Assembly (NCBI GenBank): GCA_016839165.1
Contig: CP069300.1
Location: 4,030,001 to 4,094,000 of the forward strand
Origin: Bradyrhizobium sp. PSBB068
GTDB taxonomy: Bacteria; Pseudomonadota; Alphaproteobacteria; Rhizobiales; Xanthobacteraceae
Direction: 5' to 3'
DNA length: 64,000 nt
This document shows, piece by piece, positions 54,765-63,158 of the stretch. A program made the translations under genes and the position numbers. Under the pieces are notes generated by a model. It did not search any database. It had not been told where the DNA came from and saw only the letters and a list, made by a program, of their open reading frames with translations. Numbering within the stretch: position 1 is the first letter of the stretch; each line of letters begins with the position of its first letter.

Positions 54765-54941
54765 ATGACGGATTGGGCGTCAGATCAGCCAATCGGCCGG
54801 CGATTTCGGGGAATTGGCTCCGAGCGCACCATCAAGACCCGGGCACGGCGTGGCCGCCACGGCGGTCGCGGCCGCTCCCCGATCATCAAGGCGTTCATCG
54901 ATACGGTTCGGCGGATGAAGGAGAGCGGCCGCAGCAAGTGA
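54765..54941 (+). CDS. Small Arg/Lys-rich hypothetical protein
   Basis: A 58-codon frame below the usual length cut-off. It reads MTDWASDQPIGRRFRGIGSE, a very basic middle (ARRGRHGGRGRS), then PIIKAFIDTVRRMKESGRSK. Third positions are strongly GC-biased as in real genes here. The ATG follows an AT-rich region shared with the divergent MFS operon. I recognise no family; an RNA- or DNA-binding peptide would fit the charge. It could also be chance. Confidence 0.4.
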   Translation: MTDWASDQPIGRRFRGIGSERTIKTRARRGRHGGRGRSPIIKAFIDTVRRMKESGRSK

Positions 54942-54958
54942 GAGCGCGCCATCGCAGG

Positions 54959-55168
54959 CTATGGGTGCTCGTCAAAGCGGGCCAATGCGGCCTCGATGAG
55001 TTCGATCTCCTCGCGGAGCGTGTCATTCACGACCGTCGGCCTGAAACCCGGGACACTGTGAGCTTGAACACCTTCCAACAGTCGTTGGCGATGCTCCCTG
55101 AGTTCTTCCAGCGCTTGACGATTCCTGAGCGACACATAGCCGGCAATGATCTGCTCGATGGCATTCAT
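54959..55168 (-). CDS. Small hypothetical helical protein
   Basis: A 69-residue frame from ATG 55168: MNAIEQIIAGYVSLRNRQAL, EELREHRQRLLEGVQAHSVP, then EEIELIEAALARFDEHP. Amphipathic helices and a GYVSLxNRxALxELxxHRxxL pattern look protein-like. An in-frame start at 55225 would add 19 residues. Function unknown. The gap from here to 55532 holds a repeat (55344-55467) and no other gene. Confidence 0.6.
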   Translation of the reverse strand: MNAIEQIIAGYVSLRNRQALEELREHRQRLLEGVQAHSVPGFRPTVVNDTLREEIELIEAALARFDEHP

Positions 55169-55343
55169 AGGAAATCCACGGGTTAAAAAAATATCTTGCT
55201 GCAATGCTTCGATTAGAACGGTCAAACCGCGTTGCTGGCAAGCCCCATGATGCTGCGCCGGAAGCGTTCACGCCGCAGCGGATCAGAACATGCGCGAGCG
55301 ATGACGCCGTGTGTTTGACATCTTGAAGCGAGAACCATCTCAT

Positions 55344-55467
55344 CGTCGTCCTGGCGAAAGCCAGGACCCATTACCCCAAATTTCAGTTGTTGCGCGTCGC
55401 TGGGGACCGCTGTCCCGTTCCGACCAAACGCGGTGGTTATGGGCTCCTGGCTTTCGCCAGGACGACG
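55344..55467. repeat. Intergenic palindromic repeat, family C copy 2
   Basis: CGTCGTCCTGGCGAAAGCCA at the left end is mirrored by CTCCTGGCTTTCGCCAGGAC at the right. The GGTTATGGG / CCCATTACC flanks and a central GCGTCGCTGGGG match the copy at 7116-7237 (in the opposite orientation). The inner stem is CTGGCGAAAGCCAG here and CCGGCGAAAGCCGG there, so base changes preserve pairing. Confidence 0.8.
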
Positions 55468-55532
55468 GCGGTGGATGCGGCGCGTAAGCGCGATCTGTCG
55501 GCTGCCGGTGGCGGCGAAGAACGTCTACCCGC

Positions 55533-55853
55533 TCAAGCGGCCGTCGGCGCGCTCGACAGCGCGGCGAACACGGTTTCCGGCGAGTGCGCGATCACGGCGA
55601 GCAGCGCGCGGGCGGGTCCCCGCGGGGCGCGCTTGCCCTGCTCCCAATTGCGGATGGTCTCCACTGGCACGCCGAGCTTGGCGGCGAATTCGAGCTGGGT
55701 GAGCCGGGCGCGGCGGCGCAGATCGCGCACCGCCGGTTGCGCGGCTGCGGGCAGCATCGCCGCCTCGGCCGGATGTGCGGTCGCAAGCGGGATTTCCTGC
55801 CCGTCGCGCAATTCGACGATCCGTCCGTCCGCCTTGAGCCGCAACCGCTGCAT
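55533..55853 (-). CDS. Helix-turn-helix (XRE/antitoxin-like) protein
   Basis: A 106-residue protein with an N-terminal part QRLRLKADGRIVELRDGQEI and a C-terminal Xre helix-turn-helix: RLTQLEFAAKLGVPVETIRN then WEQGKRAPRGPARALLAVIA. This order resembles HigA2/MqsA-like antitoxins, but no toxin gene is next to it. The frame extends to 55931. It lies between mgtE and the repeat, on the minus strand. Confidence 0.8.
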   Translation of the reverse strand: MQRLRLKADGRIVELRDGQEIPLATAHPAEAAMLPAAAQPAVRDLRRRARLTQLEFAAKLGVPVETIRNWEQGKRAPRGPARALLAVIAHSPETVFAALSSAPTAA

Positions 55854-55947
55854 GATGGCCCCCGTGATGGCCCCCTTGGAGATAGGAGCATCATCCGCCA
55901 ACCCCGTTAAGGCGCGATTAACGATAAGCACGCCCCCAGGCGCCGGC

Positions 55948-57369
55948 TTATTTCAACCCGAACCACAGCGTCGCGATGCCGAGGAACGAGAAGAAGCCGA
56001 CCACGTCGGTGACCGTCGTGACGAAGGTGCCGGAGGCAACCGCAGGGTCGGCGCGTACCCGTTCCAGCACCATCGGGATCAGGATGCCGCCGAGCGCGCC
56101 GGCGACCAGGTTGCAGATGATGGCAAGGCCGATCACGAGGCCAAGCCCCGGAATCTTGAACCAGGCCACTGCGGCGATGCCGGTGATGACGGCAAAGGCG
56201 ATGCCATTGACGAGCCCGACCATGGTCTCGCGCAGCACCACGCGCATCGCGTTGTAGGAGCCGAGCTCGCGGGTGGCGAGCGCGCGCACCGCGACCGTCA
56301 TGGTCTGGGTCGCGGCGTTGCCGCCCTGGCTAGCCACGATCGGCGCCAGCACCGCGAGCGCCACCATCTTCTCAAGCTGGCCCTCGAACAGGCCGAGCAC
56401 CGACGAAGCCAGGAATGCGGTGGCGAGATTGACCAGGAGCCAGTTGAAGCGGCCGCGGGCGATGGTCCAGACCGTGTCGGACAGCTCTTCGGGATGGGTG
56501 ACGCCGCCGAGCGCCTTGAGGTCCTGATCGGCCTCCTCCTCGATCACGTCGACGACGTCGTCGATCGTGATCACGCCGACCAGCCGGTCGACGGTGTCGA
56601 CCACCGGAGCGGCAACCAGATTGTACTTGCCGAACATCCGCGCGACCTCTTCCTGGTCCTCCAACGCGGACACCCGGCGACGGTCCTCATCGATCACGTC
56701 CGCGATCGGAACCGGACGACGCGTACGCAGCAGCACGTCGAGCGGCACCGCGCCCAGCAGGTGTTTGTCGGCGTCGACCACATAGATCTCGTAGAATCGA
56801 TCAGGCAGATCCGGTGTGTCGCGCATGTAGTCGATCGCCTGCCCGACCGTCCGATCCGGCGGCACCGCGATGAATTCCGTCTGCATCCGCCGGCCGGCGG
56901 AATTCTCCGGATACAGCAGGCTGCGCTCGATGTCCTCGCGCTCGGCCGCCGGCAGCTTCTCCAGGATCTCTTCCTGATCCGCTTCGTCGAGGCTTTCCAG
57001 CAGCTCGACGGCGTCGTCGGATTCGAGCTCGCGGACACCTTCGGCCACGGTCTCCGGCTCGAGTTCCTCGAGGATCTCCTCGCGGACCGTCTCGTCGACC
57101 TCGTTGAGCGCCGAGAAGTCGAAATCCGTGCCCGTGATCTCGACCAGGGTGACGCGGTCGTCCGGCTCGAGTGCAGCGATCAGGTCGCCGAGATCGGCCT
57201 CATGCAGTTCCGCCACCACCTCGCACAGCAGCGGCCGGTCGGCGGCATGGATCGCCCGGGTGATCTCCTCGACGAATTCCGGGCGGAGCTGGCCCTCCTC
57301 GTCCCGCATCGGCATCCGGGCGAGCGGGTCGGCCGCGGCGGGTTCGGCAATGTCGATATTCTCGGCCAT
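55948..57369 (-). CDS. mgtE: Magnesium transporter MgtE
   Basis: A 473-residue Mg2+ channel. The N-terminal MgtE_N domain (AADRPLLCEVVAELHEADLG, FDFSALNEVDETVREEILEE) is followed by two CBS domains (YDIYVVDADKHLLGAVPLDV-type and NLVAAPVVDTVDRLVGVITI) and a five-helix membrane part ending with PMVLERVRADPAVASGTFV, TTVTDVVGFFSFLGIATLWF. It lets Mg2+ in when the cytosolic level is low. No M-box leader was evident in the 83 bases upstream. Confidence 0.96.
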   Translation of the reverse strand: MAENIDIAEPAAADPLARMPMRDEEGQLRPEFVEEITRAIHAADRPLLCEVVAELHEADLGDLIAALEPDDRVTLVEITGTDFDFSALNEVDETVREEILEELEPETVAEGVRELESDDAVELLESLDEADQEEILEKLPAAEREDIERSLLYPENSAGRRMQTEFIAVPPDRTVGQAIDYMRDTPDLPDRFYEIYVVDADKHLLGAVPLDVLLRTRRPVPIADVIDEDRRRVSALEDQEEVARMFGKYNLVAAPVVDTVDRLVGVITIDDVVDVIEEEADQDLKALGGVTHPEELSDTVWTIARGRFNWLLVNLATAFLASSVLGLFEGQLEKMVALAVLAPIVASQGGNAATQTMTVAVRALATRELGSYNAMRVVLRETMVGLVNGIAFAVITGIAAVAWFKIPGLGLVIGLAIICNLVAGALGGILIPMVLERVRADPAVASGTFVTTVTDVVGFFSFLGIATLWFGLK

Positions 57370-57452
57370 GCCGTGTTTCGCCGGTTTGACAGGAGGAGAA
57401 AAACTGCTTGATTGATGCGGACCGGATTACCTAATCGGCGGGGGCCAGTGCA

Positions 57453-58268
57453 ATGAGAAATATGTCGAGCGCACCACGACCGCTCCTGAACGTTGTCGCG
57501 ACATTGGTCGCACTCGCGCCTTGTGCGCTGTTCGGCCCGGCGCACGCCGCCGAATGCCTGCGCAAGGATGCGCTCGGCACCTCGCGTGTGCTCGAGGTCG
57601 ATCCTGCGACCTATCCGCGCGTGGGGCTGAAAAGCTTTCCGCAGACCCTGCCGCTCAGGGATGGCGAGGTCGTGCTGACCTTCGACGACGGACCGACGCC
57701 GGGAGTCACAGACAAGGTGCTGACGGCACTGGCCGCCGAATGCGTGCAGGCCACCTTCTTCATGGTCGGCCGCAACGCGGCCGATCACCCCGACATGGTG
57801 CGCAAGATCGCCCGCCTCGGCCACACCATCGGCTACCACACCTGGGACCATCCGCATCTCAACAAGATTCCGCTGGATCAGGCCGAGGCGAACATCAACC
57901 GAGGGATCGAAGCGGTCGGAAAGGCCCTGCACGGGACCTCGAGCACGATCCCGAGCACCCCGTTCTTCCGGTTCCCGTATTTCGAATCGACACCGGACCT
58001 GCTGTCCCAGATGGAAAAGCGCGGTATCGCGGTGTTCGGCGCCGATTTCTGGGCCAGCGATTGGAACAAGATGACGCCCGAGGAGGAACTCAAGCTGCTC
58101 ACCGGGCGGCTCGAAGGCCATCGCAAGGGAATTATCCTGCTGCATGACCCGCAAATGCGGACGGCCGTGATGCTGCCGGCCTTTCTAAGGTACCTGCAGG
58201 AGCATAATTATCACATCGTCCACATCGTGCCGGCAGCGATGAAGACCGTGTCTGACCGGACACATTGA
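57453..58268 (+). CDS. Polysaccharide deacetylase family protein (first of a tandem pair)
   Basis: A 271-residue exported protein with signal MRNMSSAPRPLLNVVATLVA (cut near HAA). The NodB homology domain has the metal motif TFDDGP (76-81), H129-T-W-D-H133 and the RFPY segment (173-176), plus late LLHDP. All catalytic residues are present, so it is likely an active de-N-acetylase of an envelope glycan. It is followed by a paralogue 96 bases downstream; both start with ECLRKDALGTSRVLEVD-type blocks. Confidence 0.92.
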   Translation: MRNMSSAPRPLLNVVATLVALAPCALFGPAHAAECLRKDALGTSRVLEVDPATYPRVGLKSFPQTLPLRDGEVVLTFDDGPTPGVTDKVLTALAAECVQATFFMVGRNAADHPDMVRKIARLGHTIGYHTWDHPHLNKIPLDQAEANINRGIEAVGKALHGTSSTIPSTPFFRFPYFESTPDLLSQMEKRGIAVFGADFWASDWNKMTPEEELKLLTGRLEGHRKGIILLHDPQMRTAVMLPAFLRYLQEHNYHIVHIVPAAMKTVSDRTH

Positions 58269-58364
58269 ACCCGGCACCCAAGCTGGATTACAGACCGTTA
58301 AGGCCGCATTCATGGGGCCGCCCTTAAGGATTCGTCAGTGCGTTTGGAATGCGGCCGAGATTCG

Positions 58365-59726
58365 ATGATTGCAAACGTCCTGGTGATGATCCGGAAGCGG
58401 TCGCGGACCGTGATCGGCGCGGCACTGCTGGGCTGCTGCTTCATGACGCCGCAGCCCGCCCTTGCCGCGGACTGCGCGGGTAATCCCAACGCACTCGGCA
58501 CCTCGCGGACTCTCGTCGTCGATCCCATGGAGCATCCGCGGATCGGCACCATGCAATATCCGGAGACGCTGCCGCTCGCCGACCACGAGGTGGTGCTGAC
58601 CTTTGACGATGGGCCGCTGCCGAAATACAGCAACCAGGTGCTGGCCATCCTCGCCAGCCAGTGCGTCAAGGCGACCTTCTTCACCATCGGCTCCCAGGCC
58701 CGGTTCAATCCGGACGGCGTGCGCAAGCTGATCGCGGCCGGGCATACCGTCGGCACGCACAGCCAGAACCATCCGTTGACGATGAACAAGATGCCGCTCG
58801 AGAAGGTGCGGCAGGAAGTCGACGACGGCATCGCCTCGACGCTCGCCGCGCTCAACGGCGACAAGAGCAAGCTCGCGCCGTTCTTCCGGATTCCCGGCCT
58901 GATGCGCGCCGAGGTTCCGGAAGCCTATCTGGCGTCGCAGGGCATCCAGGTCTGGAGCGCCGACTTCCCGGCCGACGACTGGCGCCACGTCTCGCCGCAG
59001 CGGGTCTACGACCTCGCGATCCAGCGCATCGAGGCCAAGCGCAAGGGCATCCTGCTGCTGCACGACATCCAGCCGCGCACCGTCGCGGCGCTGCCGCGCA
59101 TCCTCGCCACTCTGAAGGAACGCGGCTACCGCATCGTTCACGTCGTCCCCGCGACGGCCGACCGTCCGGCGACACCGACCGAGCCGCAGCAATGGTTCAT
59201 GCACCCGCCGACCGAGACGGTGGCGACGACGCGCTGGCCGAGAATTCCGAACTTCGTCTTCACCGCGACGCGGACGCTGCCGGCACCGGTGTTTGCCGAT
59301 CTGGACTGGCGCGACGCCGACATCCTCGACCATGCGCAGCGCGCCCGCATCGGCGTGGCGGTCCGCACCCTGTGGCCGCAGCCGCAGCTCGCGCAACTCG
59401 CGGCGGCCTCGACATTGCCCGTCCCAGCGGCCGGCGTGTTTCGCGTTCCCGAGGCGCTGGACCTGACCCTGCTTGCGACCCGCTCGACGGCCAGTCGCCG
59501 CCTCGCTGCTCCAGCCGCTGGCGCACCGCGCGCGCAGGCAATCTCCGCACGCCAGGTCAAGCATCCGAAGCAGGCAGCGCATCAGGTCCCCGCGGCGGCC
59601 GATGGCAGAGGCCGTGGTGCGCCGCTGCAGGTCGCGCCGCCGACGGCGAGCAATGCGTCAGTCCACGTCGCCAAGCGTGTCCCGCGCGCCGAAGCCTCGG
59701 CAGCCAGCAAGCGCGTGCCTGATTGA
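58365..59726 (+). CDS. Polysaccharide deacetylase family protein with basic C-terminal tail (second of pair)
   Basis: A 453-residue paralogue of the preceding gene. It has a signal peptide (RTVIGAALLGCCFMTP), then GNPNALGTSRTLVVDPMEHP shared with its neighbour, TFDDGP, HSQNH (His site) and FFRIPG, where the usual RxPY tyrosine/phenylalanine is Gly. After the domain (about residue 270) come 180 residues rich in Ala/Pro/Arg, perhaps a wall-binding tail. Starts at 58338 (GTG) and 58386 are alternatives. Activity is less certain than for the first copy. Confidence 0.9.
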   Translation: MIANVLVMIRKRSRTVIGAALLGCCFMTPQPALAADCAGNPNALGTSRTLVVDPMEHPRIGTMQYPETLPLADHEVVLTFDDGPLPKYSNQVLAILASQCVKATFFTIGSQARFNPDGVRKLIAAGHTVGTHSQNHPLTMNKMPLEKVRQEVDDGIASTLAALNGDKSKLAPFFRIPGLMRAEVPEAYLASQGIQVWSADFPADDWRHVSPQRVYDLAIQRIEAKRKGILLLHDIQPRTVAALPRILATLKERGYRIVHVVPATADRPATPTEPQQWFMHPPTETVATTRWPRIPNFVFTATRTLPAPVFADLDWRDADILDHAQRARIGVAVRTLWPQPQLAQLAAASTLPVPAAGVFRVPEALDLTLLATRSTASRRLAAPAAGAPRAQAISARQVKHPKQAAHQVPAAADGRGRGAPLQVAPPTASNASVHVAKRVPRAEASAASKRVPD

Positions 59727-59732
59727 AGCGGC

Positions 59733-60107
59733 CTAGCTGGCCACGATCTTGGCGACGCAGAGCAGGATCACCAGCGCCAGGAAGAAGATGTCGATATAGG
59801 ATTTGATCTCGCCGGCGTGCCTGAGCTCGGTGACATCGGCGACGATCTGCTTGCGCGAGGCCGCAGCATTCGGTCCCTCGCCGGCCGCAGCCGCGAGCCG
59901 CCGCGTCTCGCCTTCGAGGCGCTCGATGCGCTGGAAGAAATAGAATGAGCGCAGGCCGGAAAGGGCATGCATCACCGCATAGACCAGAACCAGGATCGCG
60001 ACGGTCGCGCGCTGCTCGTATTTCTCCAGCAGGTTCAGCGTGAAATAGACCAGCCCCAGGAACACGAAGTTGGAGACGGCACGGTAGACGTAGCTGGCAA
60101 AGATCAT
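59733..60107 (-). CDS. Small membrane protein of unknown function
   Basis: A 124-residue protein with three hydrophobic helices (VFLGLVYFTLNLLEKYEQRA, TVAILVLVYAVMHALSGLRS, FFLALVILLCVAKIVAS) and a cytosolic coiled stretch (IERLEGETRRLAAAAGEGPN). No family recognised. It is divergent from the reverse transcriptase gene, so the two promoters share the 60108-60190 region. A functional link to the reverse transcriptase is possible but not shown. Confidence 0.75.
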   Translation of the reverse strand: MIFASYVYRAVSNFVFLGLVYFTLNLLEKYEQRATVAILVLVYAVMHALSGLRSFYFFQRIERLEGETRRLAAAAGEGPNAAASRKQIVADVTELRHAGEIKSYIDIFFLALVILLCVAKIVAS

Positions 60108-60178
60108 CGGGAACTCCGGGTGGGGCAGGCTCGCGGCGGCGCGATCGGGAGACGCGACGGCCTCCGGTCGGCAGCGAC

Positions 60179-60221
60179 ATACCAGCAAGGCCGTGCAACA
60201 GTTACTCTACCCTGCTGGTGT
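60179..60221 (+). ncRNA. Hairpin upstream of or at the start of the reverse transcriptase gene
   Basis: ATACCAGCAAGG (60179-60190) pairs with CCCTGCTGGTGT (60210-60221) with one mismatch and one G-U, leaving a 19-base loop. It lies where retron msr-msd RNAs are usually found, but I could not identify the a1/a2 pairing or the branching guanosine. It may equally be chance structure or a leader element. Confidence 0.3.
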
Positions 60222-61755
60222 TACAGAACCGCATCGATCGACACCTCGACGTCACACGCGCGAAGTCTGCCTGCACCAGGAGCCCATTGACGTCCGCCAG
60301 TCGTCGAAGGACGAGGTCATCCTCGAGGAGATGATCCGGCTCGGCTTCTGGCCCGACGGCGAAGACGCGCCGGCGCCCGCCGCGGACGTCATCCGCGCCC
60401 GTGCCGATGCGATGCGCGAGCTCACCGAGTTGCAGCGCCAGAACGCCATGCTCGGCGATCCCCAGCGCGCGCTGAAGGAGATGCACAAGCGCCGCAAGGC
60501 CGAGGCGATGGCGCGGCGGCAGGAGACAAAGCGTCGCAACGCCGAGGCGCGACAAAGCCGGGCCTTTGCCTGGTACGATCGGCGCAAGCGCGACGTGCTC
60601 TATCTCGGCGAGGACGTCTCGCGCGGCCTTCATGCCCGCACCACGGCGACGCTCCTGCGCGACGGCCTGCCCCCGCTCGCCGATGCCAAGGCGCTGGCTG
60701 ATGCGATGGGCGTGCCACTTGGCGAGTTGCGCTTCCTCGCTTTCAACAGGAAGGTGGCGTCGGTCAACCACTATCAGCGCTTCACGATCCCGAAGAAGAG
60801 CGGCGGCGAGCGGTTGATCTCGGCACCGATGCCGCGCCTCAAGCGCGCGCAGTATTGGGTGCTCGAGAACATTCTCGCGCGGGTGCCGCTGCATGATGCC
60901 GCGCATGGATTTGCGCCGCAGCGCTCGATCCTGACCAATGCGCGCAACCATGTCGGCCGTGACGTGGTGATCAATCTCGATCTCAAGGATTTCTTCCCGA
61001 CCCTGACTTACGCCCGCGTCAAGGGCCTGTTCGAGGCGCTGGGCTACGCGGAGGCAGTCGCGATCCCGCTTGCGCTGCTGTGCACCGAGCCGATGGTCGA
61101 CCAAGTCGCGCTCGACGGCGAGCGACATTTCATCGCGGACGGTCCGCGGCTGCTGCCGCAGGGCGCGCCGACCAGCCCGGCGATCACCAACCTGATCTGC
61201 CGCAAGCTCGACAAACGCCTTGTCAGGCTCTCACGCGTCCTCGGCTTCGTCTACAGCCGCTGCGCCGACGATCTGACCTTCTCCGGCTCGGGCGAAGCGG
61301 TGAAGAAGATCGGCACCCTGATCAAGGCCGTGCACGGCATCGTCGCGGCCGAAGGGTTCAATGTCCATCCGGACAAGACCCGCGTGATGCGCCGCTCGTC
61401 GCGCCAGGAGGTCACCGGCCTCACCGTCAACGAGGCGGTGGCCGTGCCGCGTGACCTGCTGGTCGCGCTGGCGCGGCAGGACGAAAAGAAGCGGGCTGCG
61501 CATGCGCGCGTCACAGCGCCCATCCCGTCGCGCGTGCCCAATGTCCCGTCACCGCCAGCGGATGCGACGCGTGCGGCCGGTCCGCAGGCGGCTCCTGCAA
61601 CTGGACCGGCGACGGCACCAAGCAAGAAAAGGCAGCCGTGGTTCGTCACCGCATTGGTGATCCTGGTGGCTCTCGCATTCCTACCGCTCCCCGGCGGCCC
61701 CGCGATCGCCGGCGCGATGCTGTTTCTGTACTTCAGCCGATGGTGGAGGCGCTGA
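60193..61755 (+). CDS. Retron-type reverse transcriptase with C-terminal membrane tail
   Basis: A 520-residue RNA-dependent DNA polymerase. Fingers: RFTIPKKSGGERLISAPMPR; retron X motif NAxxH as NARNH (249-253); motif A NLDLKDFFPT with D263; LPQGAPTSPAITNLI; active site CADDL (357-361, tyrosine of YADD replaced by cysteine); VTG (407-409). The N-terminal 125 residues are a basic helix-rich extension; residues 483-517 are hydrophobic (WFVTALVILVALAFLPL, then AIAGAMLFLYF). The GTG start at 60193 is uncertain; ATG 60331 is another choice. X and Y motifs place it with retron enzymes. Confidence 0.85.
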   Translation: MQQLLYPAGVTEPHRSTPRRHTREVCLHQEPIDVRQSSKDEVILEEMIRLGFWPDGEDAPAPAADVIRARADAMRELTELQRQNAMLGDPQRALKEMHKRRKAEAMARRQETKRRNAEARQSRAFAWYDRRKRDVLYLGEDVSRGLHARTTATLLRDGLPPLADAKALADAMGVPLGELRFLAFNRKVASVNHYQRFTIPKKSGGERLISAPMPRLKRAQYWVLENILARVPLHDAAHGFAPQRSILTNARNHVGRDVVINLDLKDFFPTLTYARVKGLFEALGYAEAVAIPLALLCTEPMVDQVALDGERHFIADGPRLLPQGAPTSPAITNLICRKLDKRLVRLSRVLGFVYSRCADDLTFSGSGEAVKKIGTLIKAVHGIVAAEGFNVHPDKTRVMRRSSRQEVTGLTVNEAVAVPRDLLVALARQDEKKRAAHARVTAPIPSRVPNVPSPPADATRAAGPQAAPATGPATAPSKKRQPWFVTALVILVALAFLPLPGGPAIAGAMLFLYFSRWWRR

Positions 61756-61946
61756 GCCAACGCCCGGCCCGGTCAGGCTCGATCGGGAGAATCGCTGCGG
61801 GCAATTCAACGCAGGCGGCGTCGGGATGGCAGGCTGCCGTGCGAGCTGGGAGCGGAGCAAAATCGCAACATTCGATAGCGCCACCGCGCCCCATGCAAAG
61901 CGCATGGCAGCTAAAACAGCAACGATTTCAATCGCAATTCTAGGGG

Positions 61947-62031
61947 TGGTGCGCTCGGAGGGACTCGAACCCCCACGGTGTTACCCACTGCCACCTCAAG
62001 GCAGCGCGTCTACCAATTCCGCCACGAGCGC
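61947..62031 (-). tRNA. tRNA-Leu (anticodon GAG), CCA encoded
   Basis: Reading the minus strand, GCGCTCG (7-base acceptor arm) pairs with CGAGCGC, followed by A and encoded CCA. The anticodon loop is TTGAGGT with GAG, between stems GCTGCC and GGCAGT-type arms. A long variable arm and GGTTCGAGTCCC T-loop are typical for leucine tRNA. GAG reads CUC/CUU codons. It is 85 bases with CCA. Confidence 0.96.
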
Positions 62032-62123
62032 TAAGGATGTCGGATGGAACCCTAAGGCGCCGCCGCATCGAGGGGGCCATGTAACAAATCACGGATGCAG
62101 GGACAAGCGGCTTGATGCTTGAA

Positions 62124-62369
62124 TTAACTGCGAACCCCGGGAGATTTCGGCAGCATTTGCTTGACCTCGACCGCAATCCGGTTGCGGTCGACCAGAACCA
62201 CGCCGCTGGCCACCGGCAGGTTGTTGGCGAGGATCTTGACCTCGTCGGCCTCGGTGGCATCCAGTTCGATGATGGCACCGCGGGAGAGCCGCATGACCTG
62301 GTGAATCGGCATAGTGGTGGTACCGAGGACCACCATGAGATCGACGCTGACTTTATCGAGGGTGGGCAC
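62124..62369 (-). CDS. fliN: Short FliN-type flagellar motor switch protein
   Basis: An 81-residue protein: MPTLDKVSVDLMVVLGTTTM, then PIHQVMRLSRGAIIELDATE and NNLPVASGVVLVDRNRIAVE. This is the SpoA (FliMN_C) domain nearly alone, shorter than classical FliN. In the motor it joins the C-ring and helps set rotation. No other flagellar gene is in the window. A CtrA-like box lies just upstream. Confidence 0.88.
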   Translation of the reverse strand: MPTLDKVSVDLMVVLGTTTMPIHQVMRLSRGAIIELDATEADEVKILANNLPVASGVVLVDRNRIAVEVKQMLPKSPGVRS

Positions 62370-62421
62370 TTCTGAACCGCCGAACGGGAACTAGATTGTG
62401 GGTTCACCTGACCATGTTAGG

Positions 62422-62438
62422 GTTAGCTAATGGTTAAC
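62422..62438 (-). promoter_or_regulatory. CtrA-like box between fliN and lipB
   Basis: Read on the minus strand: TTAAC-CATTAG-CTAAC, one base off the alphaproteobacterial CtrA pattern TTAAC-N6-TTAAC. It lies about 55 bases upstream of the fliN start and overlaps the lipB start codon (62430). CtrA control of flagellar genes is established in this class. Confidence 0.55.
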
Positions 62439-63158
62439 GACCGCCAAAGCCTCGATCTGACGACGTTTGCACGCCCCTCGGGCGGCGACGCGGTCGAATG
62501 GCGGATCTCAAATAGTCCGGTCCCCTACCCCGATTCTCTCGCCGCGATGGATGCACGGGTCGCAGCGATCGCCACGGGCGAGGCGCCAGAACTGGTGTGG
62601 CTGCTGGAGCATCCGCCGCTCTATACCTCCGGCACCAGCGGCAAGGCCGACGACCTGCTCGACGCGCGCTTTCCGACCTTCCAGAGCGGCCGCGGAGGCC
62701 AGGTCACCTATCACGGCCCGGGCCAGCGCGTGGCCTATGTGATGCTCGACCTCAAGGGGCGCCGGCCGGACGTGCGCGCCTATGTCGCTTCGCTGGAAGA
62801 ATGGATTATCCGGACGCTTGCGGCCTTCAACGTCCGCGGCGAGCGCCGCGAGGACCGCGTCGGGGTCTGGGTGAAACGCCCGGACAAGGGGCCTGGCCAT
62901 GAGGACAAGATCGCCGCGATCGGCGTGCGGCTGCGCCGCTGGGTCTCGTTCCACGGCATCGCGATCAATGTCGAGCCCGACCTTTCGCACTTCCAGGCGA
63001 TCGTGCCCTGCGGCGTGGTCGATCCGCGCTACGGCGTGACCTCGCTGGTCGATCTCGGGCTGCCGGTCACGATGGCCGACGTCGACATCGCGCTCCGGCA
63101 GGCCTTTTCCGAAGTGTTCGGCGACACCGCGGCGCGGCTGCGGGAAACCGCGATCTAA
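62430..63158 (+). CDS. lipB: Lipoyl(octanoyl) transferase LipB
   Basis: A 242-residue enzyme moving octanoyl from acyl carrier protein to lipoyl domains. Conserved parts: [40 protein letters not shown] (RGG and HGPGQ), [20 protein letters not shown] with catalytic Lys, and [15 protein letters not shown] with catalytic Cys. The family-length protein is intact. Its ATG overlaps the CtrA-like box; its end overlaps the convergent membrane protein by four bases. Confidence 0.96.
   Translation: MVNDRQSLDLTTFARPSGGDAVEWRISNSPVPYPDSLAAMDARVAAIATGEAPELVWLLEHPPLYTSGTSGKADDLLDARFPTFQSGRGGQVTYHGPGQRVAYVMLDLKGRRPDVRAYVASLEEWIIRTLAAFNVRGERREDRVGVWVKRPDKGPGHEDKIAAIGVRLRRWVSFHGIAINVEPDLSHFQAIVPCGVVDPRYGVTSLVDLGLPVTMADVDIALRQAFSEVFGDTAARLRETAI

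Noticed and set aside
52879..54765. 628-codon plus-strand frame
   Set aside because: Antisense to the MFS carrier and isomerase-like gene; rich in Asp/His/Arg/Glu without fold signals.
55533..55853. Toxin-antitoxin module at the HTH gene
   Set aside because: The regulator looks antitoxin-like, but no toxin-like ORF lies on either side.
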